Below, one piece after another: positions 1-12,872 of a DNA stretch of 64,000 nucleotides. Origin of the DNA: Camillea tinctor (taxonomy: Eukaryota > Ascomycota > Sordariomycetes > Xylariales > Xylariaceae); assembly GCA_022578605.1 (NCBI GenBank), contig MU394091.1, positions 62,001-126,000 on the forward strand, written 5' to 3'. The notes under the pieces were generated by a model, which worked only from the letters and a program-made list of their open reading frames with translations, ran no database searches and was not told the DNA's origin. The translations under genes and the position numbers were made by a program. Each line of letters starts with the position of its first letter. Position 1 is the stretch's first letter.

Positions 1-3000
1 GGGTATGCAGCTAGACATGGGGAACATGGATAAAGCAGATCTCTAAGATGAAGCTGCCGAACGCAGGCCCGATGCCAACGACGACGCTGCCCCGAGACGA
101 TATCCCATTGGGTTCTCTTCCATAAATCTAAGGAATAATGGCGCTGATCTGTGGAAGCGAGTTAGTGAACAGCGCTAGAAGTTTGCCTGGTAGAGTCTTC
201 GTGACTCGAATTACGTCAATACCAAGCCCGATCGTGGTGTCAATGTCTCGCTTTTTTGCAACGGGCATCTCACATCCACCTACGGTGCCTCATGACTCAC
301 GCACTAGTTAGGTAAATGCTCAACTAGATCCAGAGACCCTTGGTGGGAAGATGCAGAAAGCCTCAAGATATTCACCCGACATTGGTCCTGGTCGCTCAGT
401 CGCTAAGCAGGAAAACACCGACGAGCTCGGAGATGTATCAGTGATCAGACTGAAATAGGATAGCAATATGGATTCCCTGTTTTGTAGATGAATTCTGGAA
501 GATGATGATGCCTAAGGTACGAAATGCTGCGAAAGGATCAAGCTAGGGCCGCGTTGAGGATACTCGACTTGTTCGGTGCTCCTTTCATTGAGCAGTAACG
601 TCACTGATTCGCAGGTCATATGGTTGACATTCGATGTCCCACGCAAGGAGGATTTCATCGCGAAAATTCGGAGGGTTGAAGATTTGAAATGAACGGTTAA
701 CTTTCCTACTAGCTAGGCTACGTCAGTGTCTTTGTTGATCTGGCTGAGGGGTGGAAAGCAGAATTTCTATGATTTCATGACACATTCCATTCTCGATTGC
801 TTTCAACATATCATAACATGACTAATAAACTCACTTAGCTATTGGAACTCAGTGACAACCACTGTCCATAATATCATATGAGATCATATGAGATAGTGGC
901 TTGGATAGTCCCTGGTATTAGGACTGGTATACCGGTGCCGTATGTTTCTCATTGGTTAAGGGCCTTTGCACGACCTGTGAAAACTTATGAGAACATCGAG
1001 AATCATCTATGGCTATGACTTCTGTGAAGTTTTATTATTGTTATCATCATCGGATCGCCATCGATCATTCTGCGTACAAACCCTCCCCCCCCTTTTTCTT
1101 GTTCTTGAGCTGAGTGTCGTGACTAAGCGAAATTCACAGCCCTGAGCCAACCAACTGTTCGTTGGGTCACCACAAGCTGACATTACCTACTGCGGGATTC
1201 GGCAGCTGCCGTCTCGTCCTACCTAACCCATTGCAACGGGTCCCGGGGAACTTGAGAGCACAAGAATCCCTCGTGATGGGGGCAAAACTAAGAAGTAGTC
1301 AATGTTTCAGGTATGTGCACTGGTGACCTATTGTAGTGTAAAAGTTCTGAATAGCTCCCATCTGCCTAAGATTATACTAGACTAACTAAGTTACTATATT
1401 TTACCAAAGCCAAGAGGGATGTCGGAGCAAGGCTGAATGTATACTAGACTAGGAACTCGTATCGCACGGCTCATCCCGGCCGGACTCGGTGCGAACATCT
1501 CGATGTAGAAAAGTATACGGGGGCACTTTGACCCTTTTTGTTAAGACAAGACGTCCGTCGCAAAGTGGTTCCGAGGCATCCAACCCGCCTAACGAAGAAG
1601 GACCTTTTTCGGACGAAGCACGCAACAGATACAGTATACAACAGACCGGGATAGGAGGGTTACCTTATGAACGTCATGTGCTGGCCTAAATGTCAACCTT
1701 ATGAGCCGAAACAATAGCTTTTGGGGGTAGGTTGCCGGCCAATCAACAGCGAAATTGCTAGGCTCTTGTAAAACACTGTTTGTTAGTCACAACAAAAAGG
1801 ATAGCGATGAATACAGAGGCAGGTAGCGACGTAATCTCTCCAGTCATACGATACGGTGAGGACGGGTTATCGTACCACCTAGGTGTGAAATATACAATTG
1901 TGTATGTGTCGTTGTGTATATATGTACCCATTTACATACGTACGTAGTGTACTTTACCTATAGTTTTTTAAGGGGGGAAAAATGAGAGGCGCAGCAGGGG
2001 GGGGAGAAGAGGGACAAGGGATAAAATAAATGGACAAAATAGGGAAGCAAAGAGAAAAAAAAAAAAAGAGAGAGAGAAAAGAAAAGGATCAGATGAACTT
2101 GGCGGCTTGGAAGGCTTGGAAAGACAGGCCTAGGTTAACACCAATTAGGTATTGCAGACAGACCCGCATCCCAAGTACTCCTTTTGGGGGCGAGCTCCTT
2201 ACAACTTAGGTCTTATGGGCAAATCCTCTTTTGCTTGGGAATAATTAATGCGTCTCCGCATTTGAGTCCCTCTCCACCCCTCCTTCCCCTCCCCCTCCCG
2301 GCGGACAAGGAGTACGAGTACTTATAGGCGGAAAGAAAAAAAAGTTTCAGGATAATTGCAAACTAGCCATATTGCGATGAAGCTCACGCTAGCGAGTATC
2401 CCTTCATCTTCACTATCGCTTTACTGCGTCGGCCAGATGCGATGTAAATGCAGACGTGTTCCCCCTCTTCCGACCTTCGGGTGAGAATCAGCAGCATTGA
2501 ACTGGCCTGTTCAGGGGGGGGGGGGCTGGTCACGATAATGGTGAATTGTCTGGATAGCTATGCACGTAAAAGAAGAGGGGGCTTTAAAAAAAAATCCGAC
2601 GTCGTGTACGTTTAGTTATAGTCTAAAAAAATCCTAAGGAAAAGTCGGACGATGCTAGAGTTTAGAAGGAAAGAAACGAGTAGCGCTATGGAAGATGTGA
2701 AATACTAAAAATGTCAAAAAGGCTGGTTTAAAACCAATCAGAGTTGGTAAGTATAAGATTTTTTTTTAAGTGACCAGTGCTAATGGAGGTAAGGGATGCG
2801 CTATGCAAGAGGCTGGAGAGGGCCTCCTGAAAAGTAGGCGATAGCGGTCTACTAAACAACTAGCCAATCATTTGGCGTGTTTCGTTTGCGGCAGGGTTGT
2901 TTCCAAGCCAAGCTAAAGCCCCAACGACCTATCGGCTCAGACCAGCACCTATGTCCTGAAATCTATTCGGTCCAATGGGTCCAAAGTGGAGGAAGAGCAA

Positions 3001-4665
3001 CACCTTCAAGCAACCTAGGTACATTGTACAGGCCCTCTCTGTCTACGAGATCGATCGACTCAATCAAGCCAAACAGAAGCCCCAGGAAACAAAAACATAA
3101 TAAATCAGAACAGATGAAGGAGGCGGGGAAAGACGATTTGGTACCTGCAGTCTTATGTGCGGTTCATCGTCAGTCGTACCATCATACCGTCCTGGTGAGC
3201 TGACCACGACCAAGAAAAAAAAAACATGATCGACTGGACCAGTAAATCAATTCCCTGATCTTAAACAAAACCCCCAAGCGAAAATCATAGCCAGTTGTAC
3301 ATCATCTTATTCCCTGGCCACAACCCAGTTGGGAAGTAGTCGGGCTGCAAATCGATTCCAATCCAGGGCTAGAACCTGAACTGACAAGCTTCCGTGCTCC
3401 ACTTTTTCTCATTGTGTAATTCCCAGATTCAATGGCCTAGGAGGCCCAGGGTGTATCCTGGAATATGCCCGTAGAGGTACTTATGTACAATACGTACCTG
3501 CGTACCTAGCTTAGAAGGCGTCAGGGGCTTTACGAGATTGGGCTGTGGATTAATCCTCATAAACCCCATCATCCCCTTCAAGCCATCCCTTTGCGAATAC
3601 TATATTGACTGATCGTCAATGTCTTTTTTTTTTCTTCCCCTTCGATATTTTGTTCTCTTATGAATCTGAGAGTCTAGCTTTAGCTTTACCTTTTTGAACC
3701 AGTTATTGTTCCTAGGGGTGATTCACTTTTTTTTTTTTATCACCACACCCATAACTTATTCGTTACTGGGGAACAGCCACTTATCGTCATAGCTTCACGC
3801 GCGGATGAGAATCACAATTTGTCTAAGCAACCCACCATCTTTTTGCTCGACCCTTACCCTTTTCTCACACATTCTTTTTTCTACCATACTCTCTCACTCT
3901 CACTCTCTCTCGCACAGAAACATCATTTTTGAATCCCATTGACGATTACGCACGCGGCTGGGTACGCTTCCTTATTCCAGTCATTCGTTCATAACTATTC
4001 TACCGAATAATAATTCCTCGCTTGCCAATATTCAACCAAGGCATCCCATCAGTTGAAGGGCTTCTTTTCCGGTACATAGTAAAACACCCGCTCCGTTACC
4101 AACCACCAGTATTACTCTCGCTGCACCCAATTATCGAAAAGACCACGGTCACTACATACAAACAGCTAGTATCTCTACTTGGCCCTGGTCTATCGCGCCT
4201 CGCTACCTCTCGTTCTCCTTGTTTGGAAACAACAGATATAGACAAACCTCTTTGGTGTCCGGCTGAGCCCGTCAATGCCTATTGTGTAATAGCAACAAAC
4301 GAACACGAGGGATTGTAGGTCATCCTGTTCTTTGGACCCGGCGCCAAACACTCCTTTCTCCCGTCCTGAGGATAAAGAAAACACCACTTTCTGGCCTGCC
4401 AACTAAACAAAGCGCTACCTGCCTTACAAAGGAGCGCTCTGCGCCCAGGTCACCCATATCTATTGTGTTCTACACAATGCATTTATAACCAGGTCTTTAC
4501 ATCGGAAACTCTTTCTTTGCCCCCCGAGGGTTCTGGATCTTGAGTGATCCCTCGGCTTCTCACTATAGATTCTCCTTGTTTCCCACTCATTCAGGTTTCA
4601 GTTGTTGAAACCACACACCATCTCATCACACTACTATCACTAGCCAGCGTTTGATTATCGCCAAA
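1..4665. other. Non-coding left flank and FRE1 upstream region
   Basis: No gene is supported here. All frames on both strands are broken frequently, and the few open stretches of about 60-110 codons (for example 2877-3203) show no recognisable motif and no matching splice signals. On the minus strand a short hydrophobic stretch runs through roughly 18-95, ending at a stop, and may be a decayed coding remnant. The stretch holds purine tracts near 2040-2090, a G12 run at about 2514-2525, short T runs, and a pyrimidine-rich block at about 3890-3915. The last kilobase is presumably the promoter and 5' leader of the ferric reductase. Confidence 0.6.
3889..3916 (+). promoter_or_regulatory. CT-rich tract upstream of the ferric reductase
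   Basis: A CTCTCACT-type pyrimidine tract lies about 750 bp before the start codon of the reductase. CT-rich blocks often sit just upstream of transcription starts in filamentous fungi. Its role here is inferred from position and composition only. Confidence 0.3.
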
Positions 4666-6552
4666 ATGTCGTTGATGCGGCGCCGGATCGCCGCTCTCGG
4701 GTCACTGACCCCTTCACCAGTATTAGCACTTCGAGATTCAGATATGCCTACCGATACGAAAGAGGCGGCCGAGGCCGCCTCCACCGTTGCCCCGTTCGCT
4801 ACGGGGTTGAACGGTGTTAACCAACTTGTAAACATGACTTTTAAGGATGCCTTGTGGTGGTCTCTGGGTATCCTCGCATTGACCGTCCTTGTTGTAAGAC
4901 TTCTCGAGATCGCATGGAGCAAGCTCAGACAGGTTTCCGCCATGTCGATGCCGGGCGAGAGACAGGCCTACTGGAAGACGTCGCAATGGGGTTGGATGCC
5001 AGGCCTAAAGAGAAACCTTATCTATGCGCCGTTATGGAAGAAGCGACACAACCGAGAGATGAAATTGTCCGGCGCGATCAGTGTCGGAACGCTGCCGTCG
5101 CGCCTTCACTTCATCATCCTCAGTCTTTACCTCGTGAGCAACTCGGTCTACATGTTTTACCTCGATTGGAGACAGGAGAACCACTTTTCCCTAGCAGCGG
5201 AGATTCGGGGTCGTTCAGGAACTCTAGCTGTCGTCAACATGGTACCGCTCATCATTCTAGCGGGCCGAAACAACCCTCTCATCGTCATGCTAAAAGTAAG
5301 CTTCGACACTTACAACCTCTTGCACCGATGGATGGGTCGCATGGTCGTATTAGAAACCATCATCCACACTGTTTCTTGGGCGTACGTCCAAGTCGCTGCT
5401 GACGGGTGGGAGAGCATGAACCAGAGGATACTTCACGAGACTTTTATTGCTTCAGGCTTCTGTGGCACCATAGCACTCACTATCCTCTTCTGCCTCTCAC
5501 TCTCACCAGTCCGCCACGCATTCTACGAGACGTTCCTCAACGTCCACATAGTTCTTGCGTTCCTTGCCTTCGCCATGACCTGGGTTCACTGCGCCTCCGC
5601 AGAATTGGCTGGCGGTCTGCCACAACTTACCTGGATGGTTGCCATCTTTCTTCTGTGGCTAGCCGAACGCCTCGCCCGCATGTTCCGACTCGCATACAAC
5701 AACTGGTCGTCCAGGGGCTTCACCCAGGCCGTCGTCGAGCCAATGCCTGGTGACACGACCCGAGTTACCATGCACTTACCACGTTATGTCGAGGTCATGC
5801 CCGGAACGCACGCCTACCTTCGCTTCAAGGGCGTCAATGCCTGGGAGAACCACCCATTCTCTATCGCTTGGGTCGAACACCACCCTGAAGGAGACAAGAC
5901 GACGGACGTGTCGGAGAAGCACTATACCGATGCCGAGCTCAAGAGAGGAACCACGTCGGTCTCGTTCATCATCGGTGCTCACACCGGATTTACGCGACAA
6001 TTGTACAATAAGGCCTGCAGCGCAGGAACATCATCTATGCAGATCAAGGCTGCCATGGAGGGACCCTACGCCGGTCACCACTCGCTCGACTCATATGGCC
6101 ATGCCGTACTCTTTGCGGGTTCGACCGGAATCACGCATCAAATATCATACCTCAAGCCTTTGATTGAGGGCTTCAACTCGGGAACGATTGCGACGCGAAG
6201 AGTAACGCTTGTATGGATTATGCGAGACACCGAGTCGCTTGAATGGGTGCGACCATGGATGGACGAGGTGCTACGAATGCCACGCAGACGGGATATCCTG
6301 AATATACGAATATTCATCACGAGACCAAAGAACACGAAAGAGATCCACTCCGCATCCAGCACAGTACAAATGTTTCCAGGACGACCGAACATTCTGACGA
6401 TCTTGCGGAAAGAAGTAGAGGAACAGGTCGGCGCCATGTGCGTTACCGTATGCGGCCCTGGTGGGCTTGCCGACGATGTGCGGCAAGCTGTCAGGGAGGT
6501 TCAAGACGAAAATTCGGTCGTGGATTTCGTCGAGGAAAGCTTCACATGGTAA
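4666..6552 (+). CDS. Ferric/metal reductase, transmembrane flavocytochrome (FRE family)
   Basis: A single-exon gene of 628 aa. An upstream in-frame TTG opens the frame at 4651, but the first ATG, in a good context (gccaaaATG), is at 4666. Several membrane helices (about 62-80, 145-165, 187-205, 222-242, 262-282, 292-310, 322-338) form the heme-binding ferric reductase-like domain. The two bis-histidine pairs have the fungal spacing: H220/H234 and H294/H308, both H-x13-H. The FAD-binding motif HPFSIAW is at 396-402. NAD(P)-binding segments are GSTGIT at 485-490 and CGPGG at 596-600. The family moves electrons from cytosolic NADPH through FAD and two hemes to extracellular ferric or cupric chelates at the plasma membrane or vacuole. 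Substrate and subcellular site cannot be told from sequence. I did not see an obvious iron-GATA site upstream. A second reductase lies at 57548-60154, but the two are not close copies. Confidence 0.93.
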   Translation: MSLMRRRIAALGSLTPSPVLALRDSDMPTDTKEAAEAASTVAPFATGLNGVNQLVNMTFKDALWWSLGILALTVLVVRLLEIAWSKLRQVSAMSMPGERQAYWKTSQWGWMPGLKRNLIYAPLWKKRHNREMKLSGAISVGTLPSRLHFIILSLYLVSNSVYMFYLDWRQENHFSLAAEIRGRSGTLAVVNMVPLIILAGRNNPLIVMLKVSFDTYNLLHRWMGRMVVLETIIHTVSWAYVQVAADGWESMNQRILHETFIASGFCGTIALTILFCLSLSPVRHAFYETFLNVHIVLAFLAFAMTWVHCASAELAGGLPQLTWMVAIFLLWLAERLARMFRLAYNNWSSRGFTQAVVEPMPGDTTRVTMHLPRYVEVMPGTHAYLRFKGVNAWENHPFSIAWVEHHPEGDKTTDVSEKHYTDAELKRGTTSVSFIIGAHTGFTRQLYNKACSAGTSSMQIKAAMEGPYAGHHSLDSYGHAVLFAGSTGITHQISYLKPLIEGFNSGTIATRRVTLVWIMRDTESLEWVRPWMDEVLRMPRRRDILNIRIFITRPKNTKEIHSASSTVQMFPGRPNILTILRKEVEEQVGAMCVTVCGPGGLADDVRQAVREVQDENSVVDFVEESFTW

Positions 6553-6927
6553 AAACAACGACCGGCTTACGATCGGTTGAGCACTGGCTGGTACGACTAT
6601 CATCCTCGGTCTCTTTGGGCCCATCTTCATATAGTTGGGAAGGAATCTGTTCTCAGTGAACACGCAAGCAAGAAGCATTTAGTAGCGTTGGCGCACGTCG
6701 GTTTACATTGTTGGGAGGGTGTTCTTTTTTCCGGTTTTTTTCTTCTTTTTTTCGTTTGCATGTAACGGGCGTTCTATGTGGGACCTAGACGCGAAGGAGA
6801 TATTTTCTCGTCGTATACTGAGATTTAGGTGTTCATAATTCTCTCTCGATTGTTATTTTTGACTTGATGCCCACTAGTCTCCGGACTTCGGCTCCCCCTT
6901 CTTTGTACATATTTCGACTCCTACATA

Positions 6928-6931
<4 letters not shown>

Positions 6932-6966
<35 letters not shown>
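6932..6966. repeat. (CA)n microsatellite
   Basis: About 17 uninterrupted CA units lie in the 3' flank of the ferric reductase. Likely polymorphic between strains. Confidence 0.95.
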
Positions 6967-6968
<2 letters not shown>

Positions 6969-8060
6969 CTGCATGCTTGGCTTGTAGATTATGAATAGTG
7001 TATTTACTATAGAGATCGTCGTCAATGATGATAAAAACCTTTAAAGAATTAAACGAATCTTATAACTCTTGTTCCCCTTTTGCATGATATATAGTGTCGG
7101 TGTCTCAAGTCTTATCTAGCATGAGACCTACGTCTCAGTTATTTTTATAGAGATCAAAGCTTCATCCCCAACCCCAAGCCCATCTATAGATCTTAAGTTT
7201 TATTACTCAGACTCGGCTGGCGACGGAACTGAGGTAAGGCCGGGAAATCCACGTGGCTTACAAGGGAGGTGGTATATAAGAAGGTTGATTTATGCTGTTT
7301 GGCGGGACCTCATCGATATAGAACTTTTCCAGACAGAGAGGCGCATAGGGAGGGCATCCGGCCACTAGGTCACTTCCCGATCTACATATTCGTCACCAGG
7401 CCGGTTTAGTCTTTAATTACCCGTGAGCCATAGAGTGATCGGAACAGGCCAAATCTATTAGAAATGCCCCAGGCGTCCTGCACTTTTGGGGTTGCAGGCC
7501 AACCCATCGCCCCTCAACCCCTCTCGCCTCAAATCCCCCCCAAACGTCAAAAGCGTCGTCAGATCGCCGAGCACATACCTAGGTATACTCCCCAGATGAA
7601 AAGTCCAATGGGCGTGAAGAAGGATCAGTAGCTAGTCTTCTTAACCCTAGTTAACCTAATGCAAGGCGTATATATATGTATGTACATATTTTTGTATGTA
7701 TGTAGGTGAGGAGGTACTGAGCAGTACATAATATGTAGGTAAGGTAAGTCTGAGCTACCCTACTTTAATGTTGGTGAACACCCTAAACTTAATCTAGGTA
7801 ACTTTAAAAGCCGATACTCTACCAGTTCTACCTAGGTATGCTGTATGTAGGTTATGTACATGTATGTAGAAGTCTACTTCCCCGCCAATTCTGACTCGAT
7901 GCAGGGTTAACCCCGCCTAAGATCTTGACTGGTCCCGGTTGAAGCTTATTAAAGAAAAGAAAAAAAAAGTCTGTCATCGGTCTGCCGTTGCTATCCATAC
8001 ATGTAGGTATGTTGTGGGACGATCCCCATCCCATGCAAGGTTTTTCTTTCCACTTTGCAA

Positions 8061-8110
8061 GGGGAGAAAAAAGAAAAAAAGAAAGAAAGAAAGAAAAAGA
8101 AGAAGAAAAA
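8061..8110. repeat. Purine-rich (GAAA)n-like tract
   Basis: The run is almost purely A and G, with four to five GAAA units. It lies about 330 bp before the leuA start and may be a nucleosome-poor promoter element; this is inference from composition. Confidence 0.7.
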
Positions 8111-8442
8111 TCTAGAGGGGCTTCTAACTTAACTTGATCGAGCTATCGATTATCTCTCTGACTCACGTCAGAAGGAGTATTAAATTCAGAGTTCATTCGC
8201 ATCGTTCAATTACTTCTACCTATGTGTCACATCCTCCAACATCTTGAGCATAATCACCAGTCAACTTCTACATATTAGAGGGTGCATCATCATATACCAA
8301 TTGCTGGTGGTTCTTGTCCCTTATTGACCAGATCCCTCCTGGCTTGCCGTCTGACATTTAACATCTGACATTTGACATTTCTTTCCTTTTTCTCTCTTTG
8401 ACTGCCCCTCCCTCTTAAAGACTTAAGCTACCGAGTTACACG

Positions 8443-10530
8443 ATGCCGATGTAAGTGTCCCCCTACCGAACGTCTATGCAGAGCGCACTGGGTTGACACA
8501 TTCTGCTTCCATTGTAGGCTCAAGGACCCGTCCAAGAAATACAAGAAGTTCACTCCATTGAACCTACCGAATCGCCAATGGCCTAATAAAACGATCGACA
8601 AAGCCCCAAGATGGTTGGCCACCGACTTGCGAGACGGCAACCAGAGCTTGGTTGACCCTATGGTTCGTAGACGATCAGAGCCCCTCTCCCGGGCATGCAA
8701 GCTAACTCCCTATTTCGCCAGAGCGGCGAGGAGAAATGGAGATTTTTCAGGATGTTGGTCGACCTTGGGTATAAGGAGATTGAAGTGTCCTTCCCCTCTG
8801 CGTCGCAAACCGACTTCGACTTTACGAGACGCCTAGTCGAGACGCCCGGCGCTGTACCCGATGATGTTTGGCTCCAGGTCCTAGCTCCATGCCGAGAAGA
8901 CCTCATCCGGCGCACCGTGGACTCTCTCCAGGGTTCGAAGAAGGCCATCCTACACATCTATCTCGCCACAAGCGAATGCTTCCGGCGCATTGTCTTTGGC
9001 TTTACGGAGGAAGAGAGCATAGAGCGGGCGGTAGCTTGTGCCAAGTATGCTCGCTCCATCACGAAAGACGACCCTGCGCAGGCCGGCACCGAGTGGGCCT
9101 TCGAGTTCAGCCCCGAGACTTTCTCGGACACGAGTCCCGAGTTCGTAATCCGTATCTGCGAGGCCGTAAAGGCGGCCTGGGAACCTTCAGTCGAGAACCC
9201 TATTATCTTCAACCTGCCGGCCACTGTTGAGATGTCTACACCCAATGTGTATGCCGATCAGATCGAGTATTTCTGCACTCATATTAGCGAACGAGAAAAA
9301 ATCTGTGTTTCTCTCCATCCCCACAACGACCGCGGATGCTCTGTGGCTGCTGCCGAATTGGCACAGATGGCAGGTGCTGATCGTGTAGAAGGTTGTTTGT
9401 TTGGTATGGGGGAGCGGACAGGTAATGTCGACTTGGTTACTCTAGCCCTGAACCTCTACACGCAGGGAATCCACCCGAATATCGATTTCTCCGACCTCAA
9501 CAGCGTCATCGACACAGTTGAGACCTGCAACAAGATTCCTGTCCCTGCCCGTGCTCCATATGGAGGGTCTCTCGTTGTTTGTGCCTTCAGTGGCTCCCAT
9601 CAAGATGCCATCAAGAAGGGGTTCGTACAACGCGAGAAGGATGGCAAAGCCTACGACGACGAATGGCAAATGCCGTATTTGCCGATTGACCCACAAGATA
9701 TTGGCCGTACCTACGAGGCCATTATCCGTGTCAATTCGCAGAGTGGCAAGGGTGGTGCTTCCTGGATCATCCTACGGAAGCTTAGTCTCGACCTTCCTCG
9801 GGGCCTACAGATTGCTTTTAGCAAGGTGGTACAGAAGAAAGCTGACGAGCTTGGACGCGAGCTCCTGTCTGCCGAAATTACTGATCTGTTCGAGCAAACC
9901 TATTTCCTTAGAGACCACCCACGCTTCAATATTATCGACTATTCCATCTCGATTGACCGCTCAACATCGCCCGCCCCCCCGGGATCGGGAAAGACGCAGG
10001 ATACCAGGAACCTCCCGCGTCTGTTCGAAGGAATCGTATCTATCGATGGTCGGGAATACCAACTGCGCGGTCGTGGCAACGGACCTATCTCATCCTTGGC
10101 AAATGCTCTAAAGGGAGTAGGTATCGATCTAGATGTCGCCGACTACAAGGAGCACGCTATCGGCGGTGGCCGGGAAGTCAAGGCAGCCACTTACATAGAG
10201 TGTACAGCAAAGGGCACAAGCCAAAAAGTATGGGGAGTGGGTATTCATGAAGACGTGGTCCAAAGCTCTCTGATTGCGCTCCTAGGTGCAGCTAGTAACG
10301 TAAGTGCATTTGTCCTATCATTAGCAACTACCGACAGCAAGCTAATAGTATCTTGACAGTTCATCCTCAGCCGGCCTGGGAGTCCAGTCCTGACCAAGCA
10401 AGCATCCAACCGACCTCCCAGCCGAGAGCTGAACCTGAACGGTGGTGACAGTGCAACAATTCGTGTAAACGGAGATGCTGCTCCATCTGAGACGATCAAA
10501 GTGTTGGAAGAAAAAGCGAACGGCATGTAA
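8443..10530 (+). CDS. leuA: 2-isopropylmalate synthase
   Basis: Four exons by hand: 8443-8450, 8518-8662, 8722-10299 and 10360-10530, giving 633 aa. The first exon is only 8 nt and its split third codon rebuilds the conserved fungal N-terminus [11 protein letters not shown]. The enzyme condenses acetyl-CoA with 2-oxoisovalerate in the first committed step of leucine synthesis. The catalytic HMGL-like domain holds LRDGNQSL (metal-binding Asp), HPHNDRG and [15 protein letters not shown]. The C-terminal third is the LeuA dimer/allosteric domain ([26 protein letters not shown]), where leucine feedback acts in the family. Intron 2 uses a rare GTTCGT donor. If the last intron (10300-10359, donor GTAAGT) were retained, the protein would end 19 residues after ASN with an unrelated tail. 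The length is normal for fungal LEU4-type enzymes. The start could give a mitochondrial or cytosolic protein; I cannot tell which. Confidence 0.96.
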
Positions 10531-12561
10531 GTCAGCCATTAACGGCGAAACCCGAGCAGCATAGGGGGGGGAGGGGGGATGGGAGGAGGAGAGGGAATTA
10601 AAAGTCGCTCTTTAGTCAAAGTAAACATCGGGATTCTATTCAAAGCAACCCATCCAAGGTTACCTTTTCGTTTTGCTAAGGTAGGTTGGGAGTATGCTGG
10701 TGTACTTTGGGCATACATTTTCGGGACATAAGCAAGCTGTCGTTTGATTGCATGTGTTATAATATCTTTCTATTTCTTTTGCTTTTTTTTCCCTCCCGAG
10801 GGCAGATTTTGCCTTATGTACCTACCAGGTGGTTTACATGCATAGTAGGTAAACCAAATATCACCCGCATATGCTGAGGGTGTGTCGGTTTCTGAAATAA
10901 ATAAAAAGGTCCAAACACGAATAAGCAATACTCTCTCTTCCCCTCCCCTTTTCGTTCCCCTATCAGCAGCTGGGCTACTAGCCTGGCATGCATAGATAGG
11001 TAGGTAGGTGGGTAGGTACCTATATATGAGATTGTAGATTTAGATACAGTCAGATAGGGATGAAAGGAGGGGGGTCTTTATAAAATCAATAGTTAGAAGC
11101 ATGCGTCGTAGCAGTGGTGCAAGTCGTAATGCTACTACTACCTAGATATCACTTAAAAAACTAACCAAGGTAGTATTTTATCTACTCAACGATTTTTGGT
11201 TCCATGACCCCTTGAGGAAAGTTGATAGATGATATATAATTTGATGTATAGGTTACCTAATTAAGGGTGCGCGGGTGCATGAGGTTATGTGTGTCTTATC
11301 TTTATCTGTGTACAGAGGTACATTTAAGTAGGTATGGTGGTTTTTTTTTGGGCGGTTTTTTTTAATGTTCCTCTTCTTTTACGTATGGTGTGATGACTCG
11401 AGGGGTTGAACAAAGCATTGAAAATGTAGGTTGCATGATGGCGTCTTTATTAAAGGGCGCACGGGTAATGCGGGGGAGGGATGGAGCAGATAGCAGATAG
11501 AGAGCAATGGAAGAGTACCTACCGGTTAGTGGGTACTGGAGAAGGAAGTAAGCAAATGGCGGGGTTGCTTTGGAATTTGATAAGGCTCAGTCCAGAAGTC
11601 AGGTCCGTTTCTTTTCTGGATTAAGTGAAAAGCTGTCCACTAGGGAAAAATATTGATTCCGAATTCCGACGTATGCACCTGGCAGAATAGGGCCCGTGCA
11701 TCAATTAAGCCAGCTCTTAGGGCAGAGGACGATCAAATTGGATGATGTTCCGGGTGACGGTTCGATACACTGCTGGACCCCACTAGACCGCCGCAACCCA
11801 GAGGTTCAAGTTTGCAGTGGTTCTATTTTGACGAATGGCATTGCCCACTGATATTGCATTACTTACAGCAAGTCTTGCTGCCTCGACGTTCACCGTTAGT
11901 TTAACTCCGTACACACGTTTTGACCACATATCGACTTATCAATCTCCTACTTAGTGCATAGTATTTTATTGCTACTTACCGTCACCCTATGTATGTATGT
12001 ATGGGTTTTACTGTTTATAGACAACGGCAGATACGAGCAGGTCTTGCAAAAAAAATAAAATATAGTTCTCATTGCTGCTTAGCTACCTAATACAACCTAG
12101 ATATTGCTAGCTAAGGTTGTAAATAATAATAACACATATAAAACCTATATAAATTTAGGAGAGGGGAGGAAGGGACATATATACAACTATCTGCACCCTT
12201 AGGTCTATGTATATGTGTGTATAAACTTGAAGAGGAATTTGATTTTTGTTTTCCCCTTCTTCCTTTTCTTTTCCTTTTCCGCATACTATGCAGATAATAC
12301 GGATAGAGTAGGTAGGTAGGAACTTTCCTACTTACTTACGTACATACATAGGTTACAAAGGTAGATATGCATCAACAAACATAAACCTCTATTGTGGAAG
12401 TATACTACTAGCCTACTAGTACTGTACTTAGTGGTTACTATGTACATACATACATATATACAGCAGTACCCCAGGAACCTCACTGCTACTAGGTACTTAA
12501 ATTTACCTACATAGGTACATACCAACAGAACAACATAACAGACGCATGCACACACATATGT

Positions 12562-12584
12562 ACACACACACACACACACACACA
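12562..12584. repeat. (AC)n microsatellite
   Basis: About 11 AC units sit in an AT-rich spacer. In the reverse frame it reads as a Cys-Val run, which is why a spurious open frame appears there. Confidence 0.93.
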
Positions 12585-12660
12585 TTCTCTGTGTCTCCCT
12601 GTCTCGTCTCTAACTTCTGACGCACATACATGGTACATATCCACTTCTTGCCTCTCATCA

Positions 12661-12741
12661 TCATCATCATCTATTTTTCTTCTTTTCTTTCTCTCTTCTC
12701 ACTCTTCTTTTCTCTTTTTTTTCTTTTCTTTTTTTTTTCGT
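12661..12741. promoter_or_regulatory. CT-rich tract upstream of KAP95
   Basis: An 80-bp stretch of almost only C and T lies about 730 bp upstream of the importin start codon. A second CT-rich stretch runs through 13140-13310. Pyrimidine-rich leaders are common at strong housekeeping genes in filamentous fungi; the promoter role is inferred. Confidence 0.3.
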
Positions 12742-12847
12742 TATCTATTAAATATTGTCCACACTTTTATTCATTCATTCCATCTTAATCCTGGTTACTA
12801 GTTATTCTAGTTTACATGTATGTGAGTTGGATGAATGAATGAGTGTA

Positions 12848-12872
12848 AGTGAGTGAGTGAGTGAGTGAGTGA
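12848..12872. repeat. (GAGT)n tetranucleotide repeat
   Basis: About six tandem GAGT units, flanked upstream by the related gaatgaatgag run. Confidence 0.92.

Larger units (their letters stand above)
6553..8442. other. Intergenic between FRE1 and leuA
   Basis: No gene seen. The stretch holds the reductase 3' region, a CA dinucleotide repeat, AT-rich sequence, two ACCTAGGTA palindrome copies near 7577 and 7829, a purine-rich run at 8061-8110, and the leuA promoter. Short open frames such as 7852-8034 on the minus strand look random. Confidence 0.6.
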
